Source: Ferruginibacter sp. (lineage in GTDB: Bacteria; Bacteroidota; Bacteroidia; Chitinophagales; Chitinophagaceae). From it: a DNA stretch of 64,000 bases. This document shows positions 27,813 to 37,843 of the stretch, piece by piece (the stretch's first letter is position 1; the number at the start of each line of letters is the position of its first letter). Location of the stretch: NCBI GenBank assembly GCA_019638575.1, contig JAHBTN010000001.1:124001-188000 (forward strand). The letters run 5' to 3'. A program made the translations under genes and the position numbers. The notes under the pieces are model-generated. The model worked only from the letters and a program-made list of their open reading frames with translations, made no database searches and was not told where the DNA came from.

Positions 27813-28442
27813 TTAATTCTTTTTTGTTTCTCTTTGCTGCCAGTATTTCAATACAAGTTTATAACCCTTTATTGAAACCAATCCAAACAGGAAATGAATG
27901 ATAATCTCTTCTTCAATTTTTGCCAGGTTATATTTCAGGCTTTGGTGAAAATCGGGGTTAAACGGGATGAACATGGTTTCTACCCTGTAGCGGCATAAAA
28001 TATCCACTGCTAAATCTGGCCTGTATAATTCTTCCTGTATACCTCTTTCTAAATTTTCCCTGCAAACATTGTATAAGAATTCATTTTTGTGTTTTAAAAA
28101 TTTCCTGTAAGTAGCAGGATGGTATTTCTGCATATCAAACAATATGCCCGGGTTCATAGCTGTAAACATTTCAGCCATCATATCCATCACCAAAAAAATT
28201 TCATGTATTGCATTATCAGACCTTCCCCTGTCTGCATTACATTCAAATCGGTTGTTTACAATTATATCATCCACAATTTCATCCACCAGTTCATCCTTAT
28301 CTTTAAAATACAGGTAAATGGTTTTTTTGCTCATGCCCAGGCTGGTTGCAATATCATCCATACTTACACTGCGTATACCATATTGCATTACCAGCCCTGT
28401 GGCAGCTTGTTTAATTCTTTGTTTAGTATCTAACATTGTCAT
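27813..28442 (-). CDS. TetR/AcrR-family repressor of the efflux operon
   Basis: 209 residues with an N-terminal helix-turn-helix (SMDDIATSLGMSKKTIYLYF, about residues 25-44) and a ligand-binding C-terminal half. The start is taken at ATG 28442; ATG 28436 is equally possible. An upstream in-frame TTG at 28481 is rejected because it would lie inside the promoter. The gene leads the operon tetR-tolC-adaptor-RND, and a perfect inverted repeat covers its promoter, so it very likely represses itself and the pump until a ligand binds. Confidence 0.93.
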   Translation of the reverse strand: MTMLDTKQRIKQAATGLVMQYGIRSVSMDDIATSLGMSKKTIYLYFKDKDELVDEIVDDIIVNNRFECNADRGRSDNAIHEIFLVMDMMAEMFTAMNPGILFDMQKYHPATYRKFLKHKNEFLYNVCRENLERGIQEELYRPDLAVDILCRYRVETMFIPFNPDFHQSLKYNLAKIEEEIIIHFLFGLVSIKGYKLVLKYWQQRETKKN

Positions 28443-28451
28443 ATTGGGCAA

Positions 28452-28488
28452 CAAAACTAAGGAAACTTTTATTGTAACCAAAGTTTCC
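28452..28488 (-). promoter_or_regulatory. Efflux operon promoter with TetR operator
   Basis: TTTG (28479-28482), a 19-base spacer and TAGTTTTG (28452-28459) on the minus strand match the promoter consensus exactly. The perfect inverted repeat GGAAACTTT-N10-AAAGTTTCC (28461-28488) lies between and over the -33 box. The expected start of transcription is only a few bases before the ATG. Confidence 0.85.
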
Positions 28489-28606
28489 TGTACTTTTTTT
28501 TATTTTTTTTGATGAGCGGTATGCTGCAAACTGCAGATATTGATATAAATCTTACAACCGGTACTATAAAAGCCAAAAAAGTATATTTGTACCTAAAACC
28601 AGGAAT

Positions 28607-29224
28607 ATGAAAAACAAATTGAACTACAAAAAATTATTGCAGTATTTATTACAAGGCCTGCTTATTTTAGGGCCTGTAACCATTACTGCGTACTTCATCT
28701 TTTGGGCGGTATCTACCATTGATAGTATGATACCTATTTTCAGTTATACCGATAAACAGGGAGTGGTTCATGTGAGAAACTATGGTATAGGCTTTATTAT
28801 TATTATTGCTATGCTGATTATCATTGGTTATTTCAGTTCGTTTTTTATTACCAGCCGTTTTTTAAGTTTTTTTGACAAGCTGCTTGAAAAAACACCCGGC
28901 ATTAAACACATTTACTCTACCACCCGTGATTTTTTTGAAGCATTTGCCGGCGATAATAAAAAATTTACCAAACATGTATTGGCCAATGTTGATGACAATG
29001 ATGTGTGGCGCTTTGGGTTTATTACCCGGGATGATATGCAGGATTTTGACCTTATTGATTATGTAACTGTATATATACCTATGGCTTATTCTGTAGCGGG
29101 CAATGTGTATGTGATACCTAAAAACAGGATACGTATCATTACTAACATAAGCGCTACACAAACCATGAAGTTTGCAGTTAGTGGTGGCGTAACTCAGATT
29201 GATGAAGATGAACAAAAAAAGTAA
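28607..29224 (+). CDS. DUF502 family membrane protein
   Basis: 205 residues with two transmembrane helices (about 12-34 and 59-81) and a soluble C-terminal domain containing TPGIKHIYSTTRDFFEAF and MAYSVAGNVYVIPKNRI, signatures of DUF502. The function is unknown. It is transcribed divergently from the efflux operon. TATATTTG at 28582-28589 could be its -7 box, though no TTTG is found at the right distance. The next gene starts 47 bases later on the same strand. Confidence 0.88.
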   Translation: MKNKLNYKKLLQYLLQGLLILGPVTITAYFIFWAVSTIDSMIPIFSYTDKQGVVHVRNYGIGFIIIIAMLIIIGYFSSFFITSRFLSFFDKLLEKTPGIKHIYSTTRDFFEAFAGDNKKFTKHVLANVDDNDVWRFGFITRDDMQDFDLIDYVTVYIPMAYSVAGNVYVIPKNRIRIITNISATQTMKFAVSGGVTQIDEDEQKK

Positions 29225-29271
29225 TCCTGAAAATTATCAGTATATTTAATGATGCCGGAAAATTTATAGTA

Positions 29272-30252
29272 ATGAAGAAAAGCGCCCGTTACATATTGTT
29301 ATTAACTTTTTTAATGCTATCGTACCAGCAGGTTTTTTGCTGGGGGTTTTATGCCCATCAAAAAATAAATTATTACGCTGTTTTTTTATTACCGCCCGAG
29401 ATGATGGTTTTGTATAAACCCAATATTGATTTCATAAGCGAACATGCTGTTGACCCAGATAAAAGAAGGTATGCCGTAAAAGATGAAGGCCCAAGGCATT
29501 ACTTAGATATTGATCATTATGGCGCATACCCTTATCCATCGCTGCCACATAAATGGACAGACGCCGTTGCAAAGTTTGGAGAAGATTCGCTGATGGCTTA
29601 TGGCATTGTACCCTGGCATGTACAAACCATGCTGGCCAGGCTAACCAGGGCTTTTAAAGAAAAAAACTTCAGCCTTATTATGAAAAACAGCACCGAGCTT
29701 GGGCATTATATTGCCGATGCACATGTGCCGCTGCATGCAAGCAGCAACCACAATGGGCAGTTTACCAATCAAAAAGGCATACATGGTTTTTGGGAAAGCC
29801 GTGTGCCGGAGTTGCTGGCTGCAAAAGAATGGGATTTTTTTATTGGCAAAGCAGATTATATAAAAGACCCCGGCGATTTTATTTGGAAAAGAGTTTTGGA
29901 AAGCGCTCTTGCTGCCGATACGGTATTGTTGTATGAACGGGAACTCACCAAAAAATTCCCTGACGATAAAAAATATTCTTTCGAAAACCGTAATGGTAAA
30001 ACCATACGGCAATACTCATCGGCTTTTACCATTGCATTTAATAATAAATTAGATGGTATGATTGAACGCCGTATGCGCCAATCAATTTATGCGGTTGCTT
30101 CCTTCTGGTACACTGCTTGGGTAAATGCTGGGCAACCCGACCTTAAAGGATTGGTTTCAGAAAAATTCAGCGAAGCCGATATGAAGGAGTTTGAAAAACT
30201 TAATAAGCAATGGAACTCCTCATCAAAAATGATTGGGCGTGATGAGCAGTAG
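29272..30252 (+). CDS. Zinc-dependent phospholipase C/S1-P1 nuclease-like secreted protein
   Basis: 326 residues with a signal peptide that should leave Trp24 as the first mature residue; in this superfamily the N-terminal Trp coordinates zinc. Probable ligands: Trp24, His29, His58, Asp61, the helix motif GHYIADAHVPLH (His145, Asp149, His151, His155) and HGFWE (171-175). The fold is the all-helical phospholipase C / P1 nuclease type. Whether the substrate is a phospholipid or nucleic acid cannot be told. The C-terminal helix is charged and may be a linker. Probably periplasmic; no T9SS domain. Confidence 0.8.
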   Translation: MKKSARYILLLTFLMLSYQQVFCWGFYAHQKINYYAVFLLPPEMMVLYKPNIDFISEHAVDPDKRRYAVKDEGPRHYLDIDHYGAYPYPSLPHKWTDAVAKFGEDSLMAYGIVPWHVQTMLARLTRAFKEKNFSLIMKNSTELGHYIADAHVPLHASSNHNGQFTNQKGIHGFWESRVPELLAAKEWDFFIGKADYIKDPGDFIWKRVLESALAADTVLLYERELTKKFPDDKKYSFENRNGKTIRQYSSAFTIAFNNKLDGMIERRMRQSIYAVASFWYTAWVNAGQPDLKGLVSEKFSEADMKEFEKLNKQWNSSSKMIGRDEQ

Positions 30253-30260
30253 GAAACATT

Positions 30261-31583
30261 TTATTTGGCCAATGGAACAGAAATATGAAATATACTTCCC
30301 TTGCCCAAAACACTTTCGGCTTTAATGGTTCCGTTATGAGCCGCCACCATCGTTTTTACATAACTCAATCCCAGTCCAAAGCCTTTTACATTATGCACAT
30401 TGCCGGTATGCGCCCGGTAAAATTTTTCAAAAATGCGGTTCAGCGTTTCTTTGTTCATACCTATGCCGTTATCTTCTATTTTTATGTTGAACTGGTTACC
30501 GGAATTGTAAGTACTAAGTTTTATGTGCAGGTTTTCTTTTGAATATTTTACTGCATTATCAAGCAGGTTATTGATAAGGTTGGTAAAATGTACTTCATCT
30601 GCATTAATAATATCGTTCTCTGCATCCAGTGCCACTTCTAATGTACCGCCTTTTTCGGCTACCTGCAGGTTGATATTGTTTAATGCCACTGTAATTAAAT
30701 CGTGTGCGGCAGAGCGCTTAAGATTCAACTGCACTTCCTGCTTATCAAGCAAAGCAGCTTGCAGTATGGTTTCTACCTGCTTGTTCATGCGTATGTTTTC
30801 TTCCTTGATGATGCCGGTGAAATAATCTGTTTTTTCTTTATTACCAGCCACCTTTTCATTCTTTAAAGCATCTACTGCCAGCGATATGGTTGCCAGCGGC
30901 GTTTTAAACTCATGCGTCATATTATTGATAAAATCTGATTTTATCTCGCTGAGTTTTTTCTGTTTTAACAATGTGCGTATGGTAATAAAAAAAGCTGTGG
31001 TGATAATAACAGTGAATAATATAGAACCGATAATGAACCAGAACATTTCTTTCCAAATTAAGCGTTGCTGGTGAGGCATCACAACCGACAACAATTCTTC
31101 ACTAACAAGATTCTCAAATGCAGTACCGCTGGCTGGTTCCAGGGCATATACTACACTAAAGCTGTTTACGGTATCGGCATAATACTTAAAAAAATTATCG
31201 CTGTACACCTGGTCGCCATTAATGGAGTTTATCCTCACATTAAATTCAAAGGGGTAATTTTCGAGGTTGTTTTTATTAAACCCCATTCTTATTATATCTG
31301 CTATTTCATCTTTCGAAAACCTTTTTATTACAGAAGGCCTAAAGTATTGCATCTGTAATTTATCGCCCGGAAAAAACAAGTCGCTTTTACGAGGTAGCGG
31401 CATCAACGAATTTTTTTCCTGGGTAAGCAAAGTGCCTGCATAGTTTACAGCCCTTATAAAGTTTTCCTTAACCTGCTTGTCTTTAGCTGCACGAGCGCTG
31501 TCTATCCAAAGTACCTGGAAAAAGATTAAACCAAACAGGGATAGCAGTATGAGTATGGTTATGATTGGAAAAATTCGCTTCAT
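30261..31583 (-). CDS. Membrane sensor histidine kinase
   Basis: Two-component sensor kinase of 440 residues. Transmembrane helices at about 5-26 and 179-203 enclose a periplasmic sensor region of about 150 residues without a recognised domain. H box with phospho-acceptor His224 (NMTHEFKTPL), N box LINNLLDNAVKYSKE, G1 IEDNGIGMN, F box FEKFYRAH and G2 GFGLGLSYVK. No HAMP domain is obvious. No response regulator gene is adjacent on either side, so its partner must be elsewhere. Confidence 0.94.
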   Translation of the reverse strand: MKRIFPIITILILLSLFGLIFFQVLWIDSARAAKDKQVKENFIRAVNYAGTLLTQEKNSLMPLPRKSDLFFPGDKLQMQYFRPSVIKRFSKDEIADIIRMGFNKNNLENYPFEFNVRINSINGDQVYSDNFFKYYADTVNSFSVVYALEPASGTAFENLVSEELLSVVMPHQQRLIWKEMFWFIIGSILFTVIITTAFFITIRTLLKQKKLSEIKSDFINNMTHEFKTPLATISLAVDALKNEKVAGNKEKTDYFTGIIKEENIRMNKQVETILQAALLDKQEVQLNLKRSAAHDLITVALNNINLQVAEKGGTLEVALDAENDIINADEVHFTNLINNLLDNAVKYSKENLHIKLSTYNSGNQFNIKIEDNGIGMNKETLNRIFEKFYRAHTGNVHNVKGFGLGLSYVKTMVAAHNGTIKAESVLGKGSIFHISVPLAK

Positions 31584-31724
31584 TGCTGTAAAGGTAATTC
31601 AGTTTGCAGGCGGTAAAATACATTAAATACTATAAAGTTTAAATTTAACTTAGGTTTAGATTTTTAAAGAAACAAATTTTAAGGATATGTGATGTTTCTT
31701 AAACTAAAACATTAATTTAGAAAT

Positions 31725-32276
31725 ATGGTTGATCCGGCAGCAGGTATATTATTAATAGCAGACCCTTTTTTGAAGGATCCAAATTTTATACGTACCGTAA
31801 TACTTTTGTGCGAACACCAGAAAGATGGAAGCCTTGGTTTTGTTATCAATAAACAAATTGAGCAAACAATAGATGAGCTGATAAGTGATATGGAAGGTTT
31901 AAAACTACCGGTGTATTATGGCGGCCCTGTTCAAATGAATACAATTCATTTCCTGCATCAATACCCACAGCTTATTCCCGATTCGGTTAAAGTAAATAAT
32001 GAAATATATTGGGGTGGTAATTTTGAATCGGTTACTGCCCTTTTAAAAAATAAAATTATCGACCCTAAAAAGATAAAGTTTTTTATAGGTTACAGCGGCT
32101 GGGGTTATGATCAGCTAAATGGAGAGTTTAAAGAAAAAAGCTGGCTCACCGTATCGGCCAGCCGAACGCTTGTTTTTAACACCAACCAAAACGAGGTATG
32201 GAAGAACAGCCTGCAAAAGTTAGGTGGCCAGTACGAGATGATGATTAATTACCCGATTGACCCACAACTAAACTAA
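31725..32276 (+). CDS. YqgE/AlgH family protein
   Basis: 183-residue protein with the family hallmarks: N-terminal GILLIADPFLKDPNF, then VILLCEHQKDGSLGFVINK, YYGGPVQMN and FIGYSGWGYDQLNGEFKEKSW. The family function is unsettled. No signal peptide. It precedes the acyltransferase gene by 44 bases in the same direction. Confidence 0.93.
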   Translation: MVDPAAGILLIADPFLKDPNFIRTVILLCEHQKDGSLGFVINKQIEQTIDELISDMEGLKLPVYYGGPVQMNTIHFLHQYPQLIPDSVKVNNEIYWGGNFESVTALLKNKIIDPKKIKFFIGYSGWGYDQLNGEFKEKSWLTVSASRTLVFNTNQNEVWKNSLQKLGGQYEMMINYPIDPQLN

Positions 32277-32320
32277 CAGGTTGTGTAATTGTAAACATAT
32301 CATTAGTTAAAAAAAACAAC

Positions 32321-33280
32321 TTGCTATACAGCTTTGTAAAAATCATTGCCCGGCTTGCCTTACCCATTTATAGCAGGGATATTTTTATCAATAAAAAAGA
32401 ATTATTAAAACACGATGGGCCTTTAATTCTTGCTGCCAATCATCCTAATTCGTTTTTAGATGCCATTATACTTTGTACACTTTTTAACAAACCCATTTAT
32501 TCTCTTGCCCGTGGCGATGCATTTAAGAATAAGTTTTTTGCAAAATTGCTTACATTATTTAAGATGTTTCCGGTGTACAGGGTAAGCGAAGGCGTTGAAA
32601 ACCTGGAAGAGAATTATAGCACTTTCAATCTTTGTAAAAACTTGTTCAGAAAAAACGGTATTGTTCTCATCTTTAGCGAGGGTAGGTGTATTAATGAATG
32701 GCATTTGCGGCCTTTAAAAAAAGGTACGGCACGCCTGGCCATTAGCAGTTGGGCAGATGGAATTGATGTGAAAGTGCTGCCGGTTGCCATCAACTACAGT
32801 TCGTTCAGCAAATTTGGGAAAAATGTAAAAATTTTTTTTGGTGATACCATCTCAAAAGAAGATATAAATTATAACGATACCCATGGCAATGCAATTAAGC
32901 AGTTTAATGAAACGCTTAAACCAAGGCTGGGCAACTTTGTGTTTGAAATTGATGCAAAAGATAAAAAAACATTACATAATACATTTTATATAAAACAGTC
33001 TTTTATAAAAAAATTATTACTGTTTATTCCGGCACTGGTTGGTTTTATTATTCATGCACCCCTTTACTATTTTATAAAATTGACAGGCAGTATACTGATA
33101 AAAGAAGAAGGGCATCATGATGCCTTGATAGTTGCTTTCTTATTTTTATTGTATCCTCTTTATCTGATATGCATAAGCTTACTTTTGTTTTTAATTAGCT
33201 GCAACTGGTTATCGTTTATTGCCATTTTAATTTTGCCATTTACTGCCTGGGCTTATGTGCAATTAAAACAACAGTTATAA
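32321..33280 (+). CDS. PlsC-like glycerolipid acyltransferase
   Basis: Lysophospholipid acyltransferase-like protein of 319 residues. The catalytic motif is NHPNSFLD (40-47) and the substrate motif FSEGRCINEWHL is near residue 125. The spacing from His to Asp is HX5D rather than the classic HX4D, a form I associate with a Bacteroidota branch of the family. Two C-terminal hydrophobic segments (about 230-255 and 270-310) anchor it in the membrane. No ATG occurs until well inside the domain, so TTG at 32321 is the probable start. Confidence 0.85.
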   Translation: MLYSFVKIIARLALPIYSRDIFINKKELLKHDGPLILAANHPNSFLDAIILCTLFNKPIYSLARGDAFKNKFFAKLLTLFKMFPVYRVSEGVENLEENYSTFNLCKNLFRKNGIVLIFSEGRCINEWHLRPLKKGTARLAISSWADGIDVKVLPVAINYSSFSKFGKNVKIFFGDTISKEDINYNDTHGNAIKQFNETLKPRLGNFVFEIDAKDKKTLHNTFYIKQSFIKKLLLFIPALVGFIIHAPLYYFIKLTGSILIKEEGHHDALIVAFLFLLYPLYLICISLLLFLISCNWLSFIAILILPFTAWAYVQLKQQL

Positions 33281-33319
33281 AAACTTATCCTCCTCCCATC
33301 AAAAATATACTAACTTAAA

Positions 33320-33356
33320 ATAACCGAGCCCATACCATAGGCACGGGCTCGGTTAT
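33320..33356. terminator. Bidirectional terminator between the acyltransferase and atpC
   Basis: ATAACCGAGCCC (33320-33331) pairs with GGGCTCGGTTAT (33345-33356), a perfect twelve-pair stem with a 13-base loop, between two convergent genes. T-rich flanks are modest on both sides. Confidence 0.85.
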
Positions 33357-33373
33357 CTTTATATAAAAAATTA

Positions 33374-33625
33374 TTACGCTTCTTCTGCTCCTTCAACCAA
33401 AACAATGGTTTTGTTATTCAAAACTTCTACAAAACCACTCTTAATAGTATAGCCGGCAGTTTGTGTTTTATCTTTTAAAATTTTTAATTTACCATCCTTT
33501 AAAGCACTTACCATAGGTGCATGCTTGTCTAAAACTTCAAAAGAACCGCCAATGCCCGGTAATACTACGCCGTACACATCGCCGCTGAAAACTTTTTGTT
33601 CGGGTGTTAGAATTTCGAGTGTCAT
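33374..33625 (-). CDS. atpC: ATP synthase F1 epsilon subunit, short form
   Basis: Epsilon subunit of the central stalk of F1Fo ATP synthase. Only the N-terminal beta-sandwich domain is present (83 residues; SGDVYGVVLPGIGGSFEVLDKHAPM is the signature, seen in pieces at about 14-40). The C-terminal helical hairpin that inhibits ATP hydrolysis in longer subunits (~130-140 residues) is missing. The frame ends cleanly with a terminator after it, so this is a short natural form, which I recall for other Bacteroidota. It normally follows atpD directly; here a foreign-looking cassette sits between them. Confidence 0.93.
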   Translation of the reverse strand: MTLEILTPEQKVFSGDVYGVVLPGIGGSFEVLDKHAPMVSALKDGKLKILKDKTQTAGYTIKSGFVEVLNNKTIVLVEGAEEA

Positions 33626-33639
33626 ATATTAAAGTATTT

Positions 33640-33702
33640 AGATTTTAGATGTTAGACGTTAGATTTTAGATGTTAGACGTTAGATTTTAGATGTTAGACG
33701 TT
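33640..33702. repeat. Three perfect 21-bp tandem repeats made of heptamers
   Basis: Three identical 21-base units at 33640-33660, 33661-33681 and 33682-33702. Each unit is itself three related heptamers, TTAGATT, TTAGATG and TTAGACG in shifted phase. They lie between the atpC start and the stop of the four-helix-bundle gene. Confidence 0.95.
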
Positions 33703-33706
33703 AATT

Positions 33707-34069
33707 TTAAATACTCTTTAGTGAATTGTAAAATACCAAAATCATTTTGTAAATCTGTAGTACCTCATCATTTAACTTATCCAATTTATCTCTTGAAATA
33801 TAATTAAACCTAAATGATAATTCCAGATGTGTTTGTAACTCATTGCATGAGCCCATTGCTATTTCCAAAAAGTACCTGAATTGTTTATTAGTACCTCTGC
33901 CTGCTCCTTCCGAAATATTGCTTGGTACAGAAACTGCACATCTCCTCAATTGTGAAACCAGTCCATATTTCTCTTCAATAGGGAAATCACATGTAATTGT
34001 ATAAATCATTTCAGCTAAATTAATTGACCTTTGCCAGATTTTTAATTCTCTGAAATTATGCATTCCCAT
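33707..34069 (-). CDS. Four-helix-bundle protein (23S rRNA intervening-sequence protein family)
   Basis: 120-residue all-helical protein of the TIGR02436/S23 family: FRELKIWQRSINLAEMIY at the start, QLRRCAVSVPSNISEGAGRG in the middle and FLEIAMGSCNELQTHLEL after it. The family was first found inside 23S rRNA intervening sequences and includes the Avd accessory protein of diversity-generating retroelements. Free-standing copies are common in Bacteroidota and their role is unknown. The basic surface suggests nucleic acid binding (inference). It lies between atpD and atpC, flanked by heptamer repeats in opposite orientation, and looks like an inserted cassette. No reverse transcriptase or rRNA is near. 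Confidence 0.9.
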   Translation of the reverse strand: MGMHNFRELKIWQRSINLAEMIYTITCDFPIEEKYGLVSQLRRCAVSVPSNISEGAGRGTNKQFRYFLEIAMGSCNELQTHLELSFRFNYISRDKLDKLNDEVLQIYKMILVFYNSLKSI

Positions 34070-34110
34070 ACAATGCTAGTTCTTTATCACAATTTTAGTC
34101 TCAATTCTAT

Positions 34111-34150
34111 TATCTAAATACTATTATCTAAATTCTAGTATCTAAATACT
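34111..34150. repeat. Heptamer repeat tract on the atpD side of the four-helix gene
   Basis: Imperfect 14-base units built around TATCTAAAT occur at 34111, 34125 and 34139. ATCTAAATACT (34112-34122 and 34140-34150) is the exact reverse complement of AGTATTTAGAT (33633-33643) on the other side, so the two tracts are inverted relative to each other. Confidence 0.85.
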
Positions 34151-34161
34151 ATCTTCCCTCC

Positions 34162-35691
<1,530 letters not shown>

Positions 35692-35704
35692 CTATTTCAG
35701 GCGG

Positions 35705-35712
35705 CAAAGGTA
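35705..35712 (-). promoter_or_regulatory. Probable -7 box of the atpD promoter
   Basis: TACCTTTG on the minus strand matches TANNTTTG. At the expected -33 position only TTCA is found, so the match is partial. Confidence 0.5.
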
Positions 35713-35863
35713 AGGGATAGAGTTTGAAAACTGAAATTGCAAAAGCGCAATTTTTTGAAGGTTTTTTAATGATAATTTTACCCTCTTTTTATAATAAAAC
35801 ACAATATGTTTGCTGTTTTCCGTTTTAAAGGAAAATTTTTACCCTTTTCTATTAAATGAACAG

Positions 35864-37000
35864 ATGGGCCCGGTAATTAAAAAAGTTTTTCACATATCGT
35901 TTATCCTGTTTAATGCAGTATTGCTTTTACTGTATTTGCTTGCCTGCCTGGTGCCTTTTTTACCAGCAGGCAAATACTGGTTTATTGCCATACTGGGGCT
36001 GGTTTTTCCCTTACTTTTTTTTACGCTGCTGTTATTTTTTATTTACTGGCTTTTTAAAAAATCAAAGTGGGCATTGCTTTTTGCTGTAGTAATGCTGGCA
36101 GGCATACAACAGGTTACTGTATTTTTCAGTTTTAGGCCGGTATCAAAATTTAATGCACAAATTGCACCGGGGAATATACGGGTGATGACATGGAATTTAT
36201 CGAGCTGGGGAGAATCGAACAGGAAAGCAAAATCAAACCCTAATTACCAGGCAGAGATGGTTGACCTCATCAAAAAATCAAATGCCGATGTTTTGTGTTT
36301 CCAGGAATATCTTTATTATAAAGACTCAAAGTATTACGACTCGGTAATACCGGCTCTTAAGGATTATGGTTACCGGTACAGTTATTTTGCCAAATCAAAC
36401 TACAGCAAACGAATTTATAAAACCACATTTCTAACACAATCTGTCATCCTTTCAAAATATCCAATAAAAGATTCGGCATATTTTTTTTATAACGAACATG
36501 AGTTTGCCGAACCGCTTATTTATACAGATATAATGGTGAATGAAAAAACCATCAGGGTGTTTTCTACACATTTGGAATCGGTAAAGTTTGAAAATTATGA
36601 TTACGAGGCATTGCATAAACTTAAAAAACCGATGGATGCAAGCATTGTACAATCACGTGCTGTTTTGTATAAATTAAAACAGGCCTATAAAAAAAGAGCG
36701 CAGCAAGCTGAGATACTTGCCGGCAAAATACAACAAAGCCCTTACCCCGTAATTGTTTGCGGCGATATGAATGATGTGCCCAACTCTTATACTTATTTTA
36801 CCGTGAAAGGTGATTTACAGGATGCCTTCTTAAAAAAAGACGGTGGGCTTGGGCGCACTTTCCGCTATATTTCTCCTACCCTGCGAATTGATTATATACT
36901 GGCAGATAAAAAATTTAAGGTTGAAAATTTCTGCAAGATAAAAGTTCCATACTCCGATCACTATCCCATCCTGGCTGATATAGCTTTTAAAGAAAAATGA
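35864..37000 (+). CDS. Membrane-anchored endonuclease/exonuclease/phosphatase-family protein
   Basis: 378 residues from ATG 35864; the frame is open upstream to a TTG at 35810, but the ATG gives the natural membrane start. Three N-terminal hydrophobic segments (about residues 5-30, 35-65 and 70-90) are followed by an EEP-fold domain: MTWNLSSWG, CFQEYLYY (metal Glu), ICGDMNDVPNS and the C-terminal SDHYPILADI. These are the metal and catalytic residues of the DNase I/sphingomyelinase superfamily. The substrate is unknown; the domain is probably periplasmic. TATGTTTG at 35805-35812 may be its -7 box. Confidence 0.88.
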   Translation: MGPVIKKVFHISFILFNAVLLLLYLLACLVPFLPAGKYWFIAILGLVFPLLFFTLLLFFIYWLFKKSKWALLFAVVMLAGIQQVTVFFSFRPVSKFNAQIAPGNIRVMTWNLSSWGESNRKAKSNPNYQAEMVDLIKKSNADVLCFQEYLYYKDSKYYDSVIPALKDYGYRYSYFAKSNYSKRIYKTTFLTQSVILSKYPIKDSAYFFYNEHEFAEPLIYTDIMVNEKTIRVFSTHLESVKFENYDYEALHKLKKPMDASIVQSRAVLYKLKQAYKKRAQQAEILAGKIQQSPYPVIVCGDMNDVPNSYTYFTVKGDLQDAFLKKDGGLGRTFRYISPTLRIDYILADKKFKVENFCKIKVPYSDHYPILADIAFKEK

Positions 37001-37029
37001 TTGTAGTAACTTATTATTAAAGTTGATGG

Positions 37030-37764
37030 TTAAAGATTTTGTTTAGACAGTTCCAAAAAAGCCAATGCAGCTAACACAGCACCAATAATTGGCCCCATAA
37101 CCGGAATCCAACTATACCCCCAACCACTGTTTCCTTTATTTTTTATTGGTAAAATAAAATGCATAATCCTTGGCCCTAAATCCCTTGCCGGGTTAATGGC
37201 GTACCCAGTAGGCCCACCAAGACTTAAGCCAATACCCAATACCAATAATGCTACGGGCAGTGCATCCAGCGAACCAAGTTTAAATGGCACATCGTTTATA
37301 TTACCGCCAACAATATAAAACACGCCAAACACCAAAGCAAATGTGCCAATGATTTCGGTAGCCAAATTAAAAAATATATTAGGTATGGCAGGACTGTTGC
37401 TAAACACAGAAAGCTTAGCATTTACATCATCCGTTTCATCAAAATGTTTTTTATAAGCAACCCAAACCAATAAAGCCCCGAGCATGGCGCCTGCAAACTG
37501 TGCCATAATATAAACGGGCACCATTTCCCAATTGAATTTTCCGGCAACAGCAAAACCGATTGTTATTGCAGGGTTCAGGTGAGCGCCACTATATGAAGCC
37601 GATAAAAAAACACCCACAAAAACAGCAATAGCCCAGCCAAATGTAATCACTATCCAGCCACTGTTGTTGCCTTTGGTTTTATTTAAAACAACATTGGCTA
37701 CCACACCATCGCCTAATAAAACTAAAAATGCGGTACCAACTAATTCTGCAATAAATGGAGGCAT
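37030..37764 (-). CDS. glpF: Glycerol facilitator (aquaglyceroporin)
   Basis: Major intrinsic protein channel with six transmembrane helices and two re-entrant loops. The first pore motif is HLNPAIT and the second INPARDLGPR; the Asp after NPAR is the mark of glycerol facilitators rather than water-only aquaporins. 244 residues. Third gene of glpK-glpD-glpF, 79 bases after glpD. It supplies glycerol to the kinase encoded first. Confidence 0.95.
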   Translation of the reverse strand: MPPFIAELVGTAFLVLLGDGVVANVVLNKTKGNNSGWIVITFGWAIAVFVGVFLSASYSGAHLNPAITIGFAVAGKFNWEMVPVYIMAQFAGAMLGALLVWVAYKKHFDETDDVNAKLSVFSNSPAIPNIFFNLATEIIGTFALVFGVFYIVGGNINDVPFKLGSLDALPVALLVLGIGLSLGGPTGYAINPARDLGPRIMHFILPIKNKGNSGWGYSWIPVMGPIIGAVLAALAFLELSKQNL

Positions 37765-37843
37765 AAAAAAAGTTTTTAATTGTGTTTATTAAAATGGTCT
37801 TCTCATTAAAGCATTGTTTAGCTTTAACATTTTAAAAGATTTT

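Noticed and set aside
33707-34069. Avd accessory gene of a diversity-generating retroelement
   Set aside because: Same broad four-helix family, but no reverse transcriptase, template repeat or variable repeat is in the neighbourhood.
33640-34150. CRISPR array
   Set aside because: The repeats are contiguous heptamers without unique spacers, and no cas genes are present.
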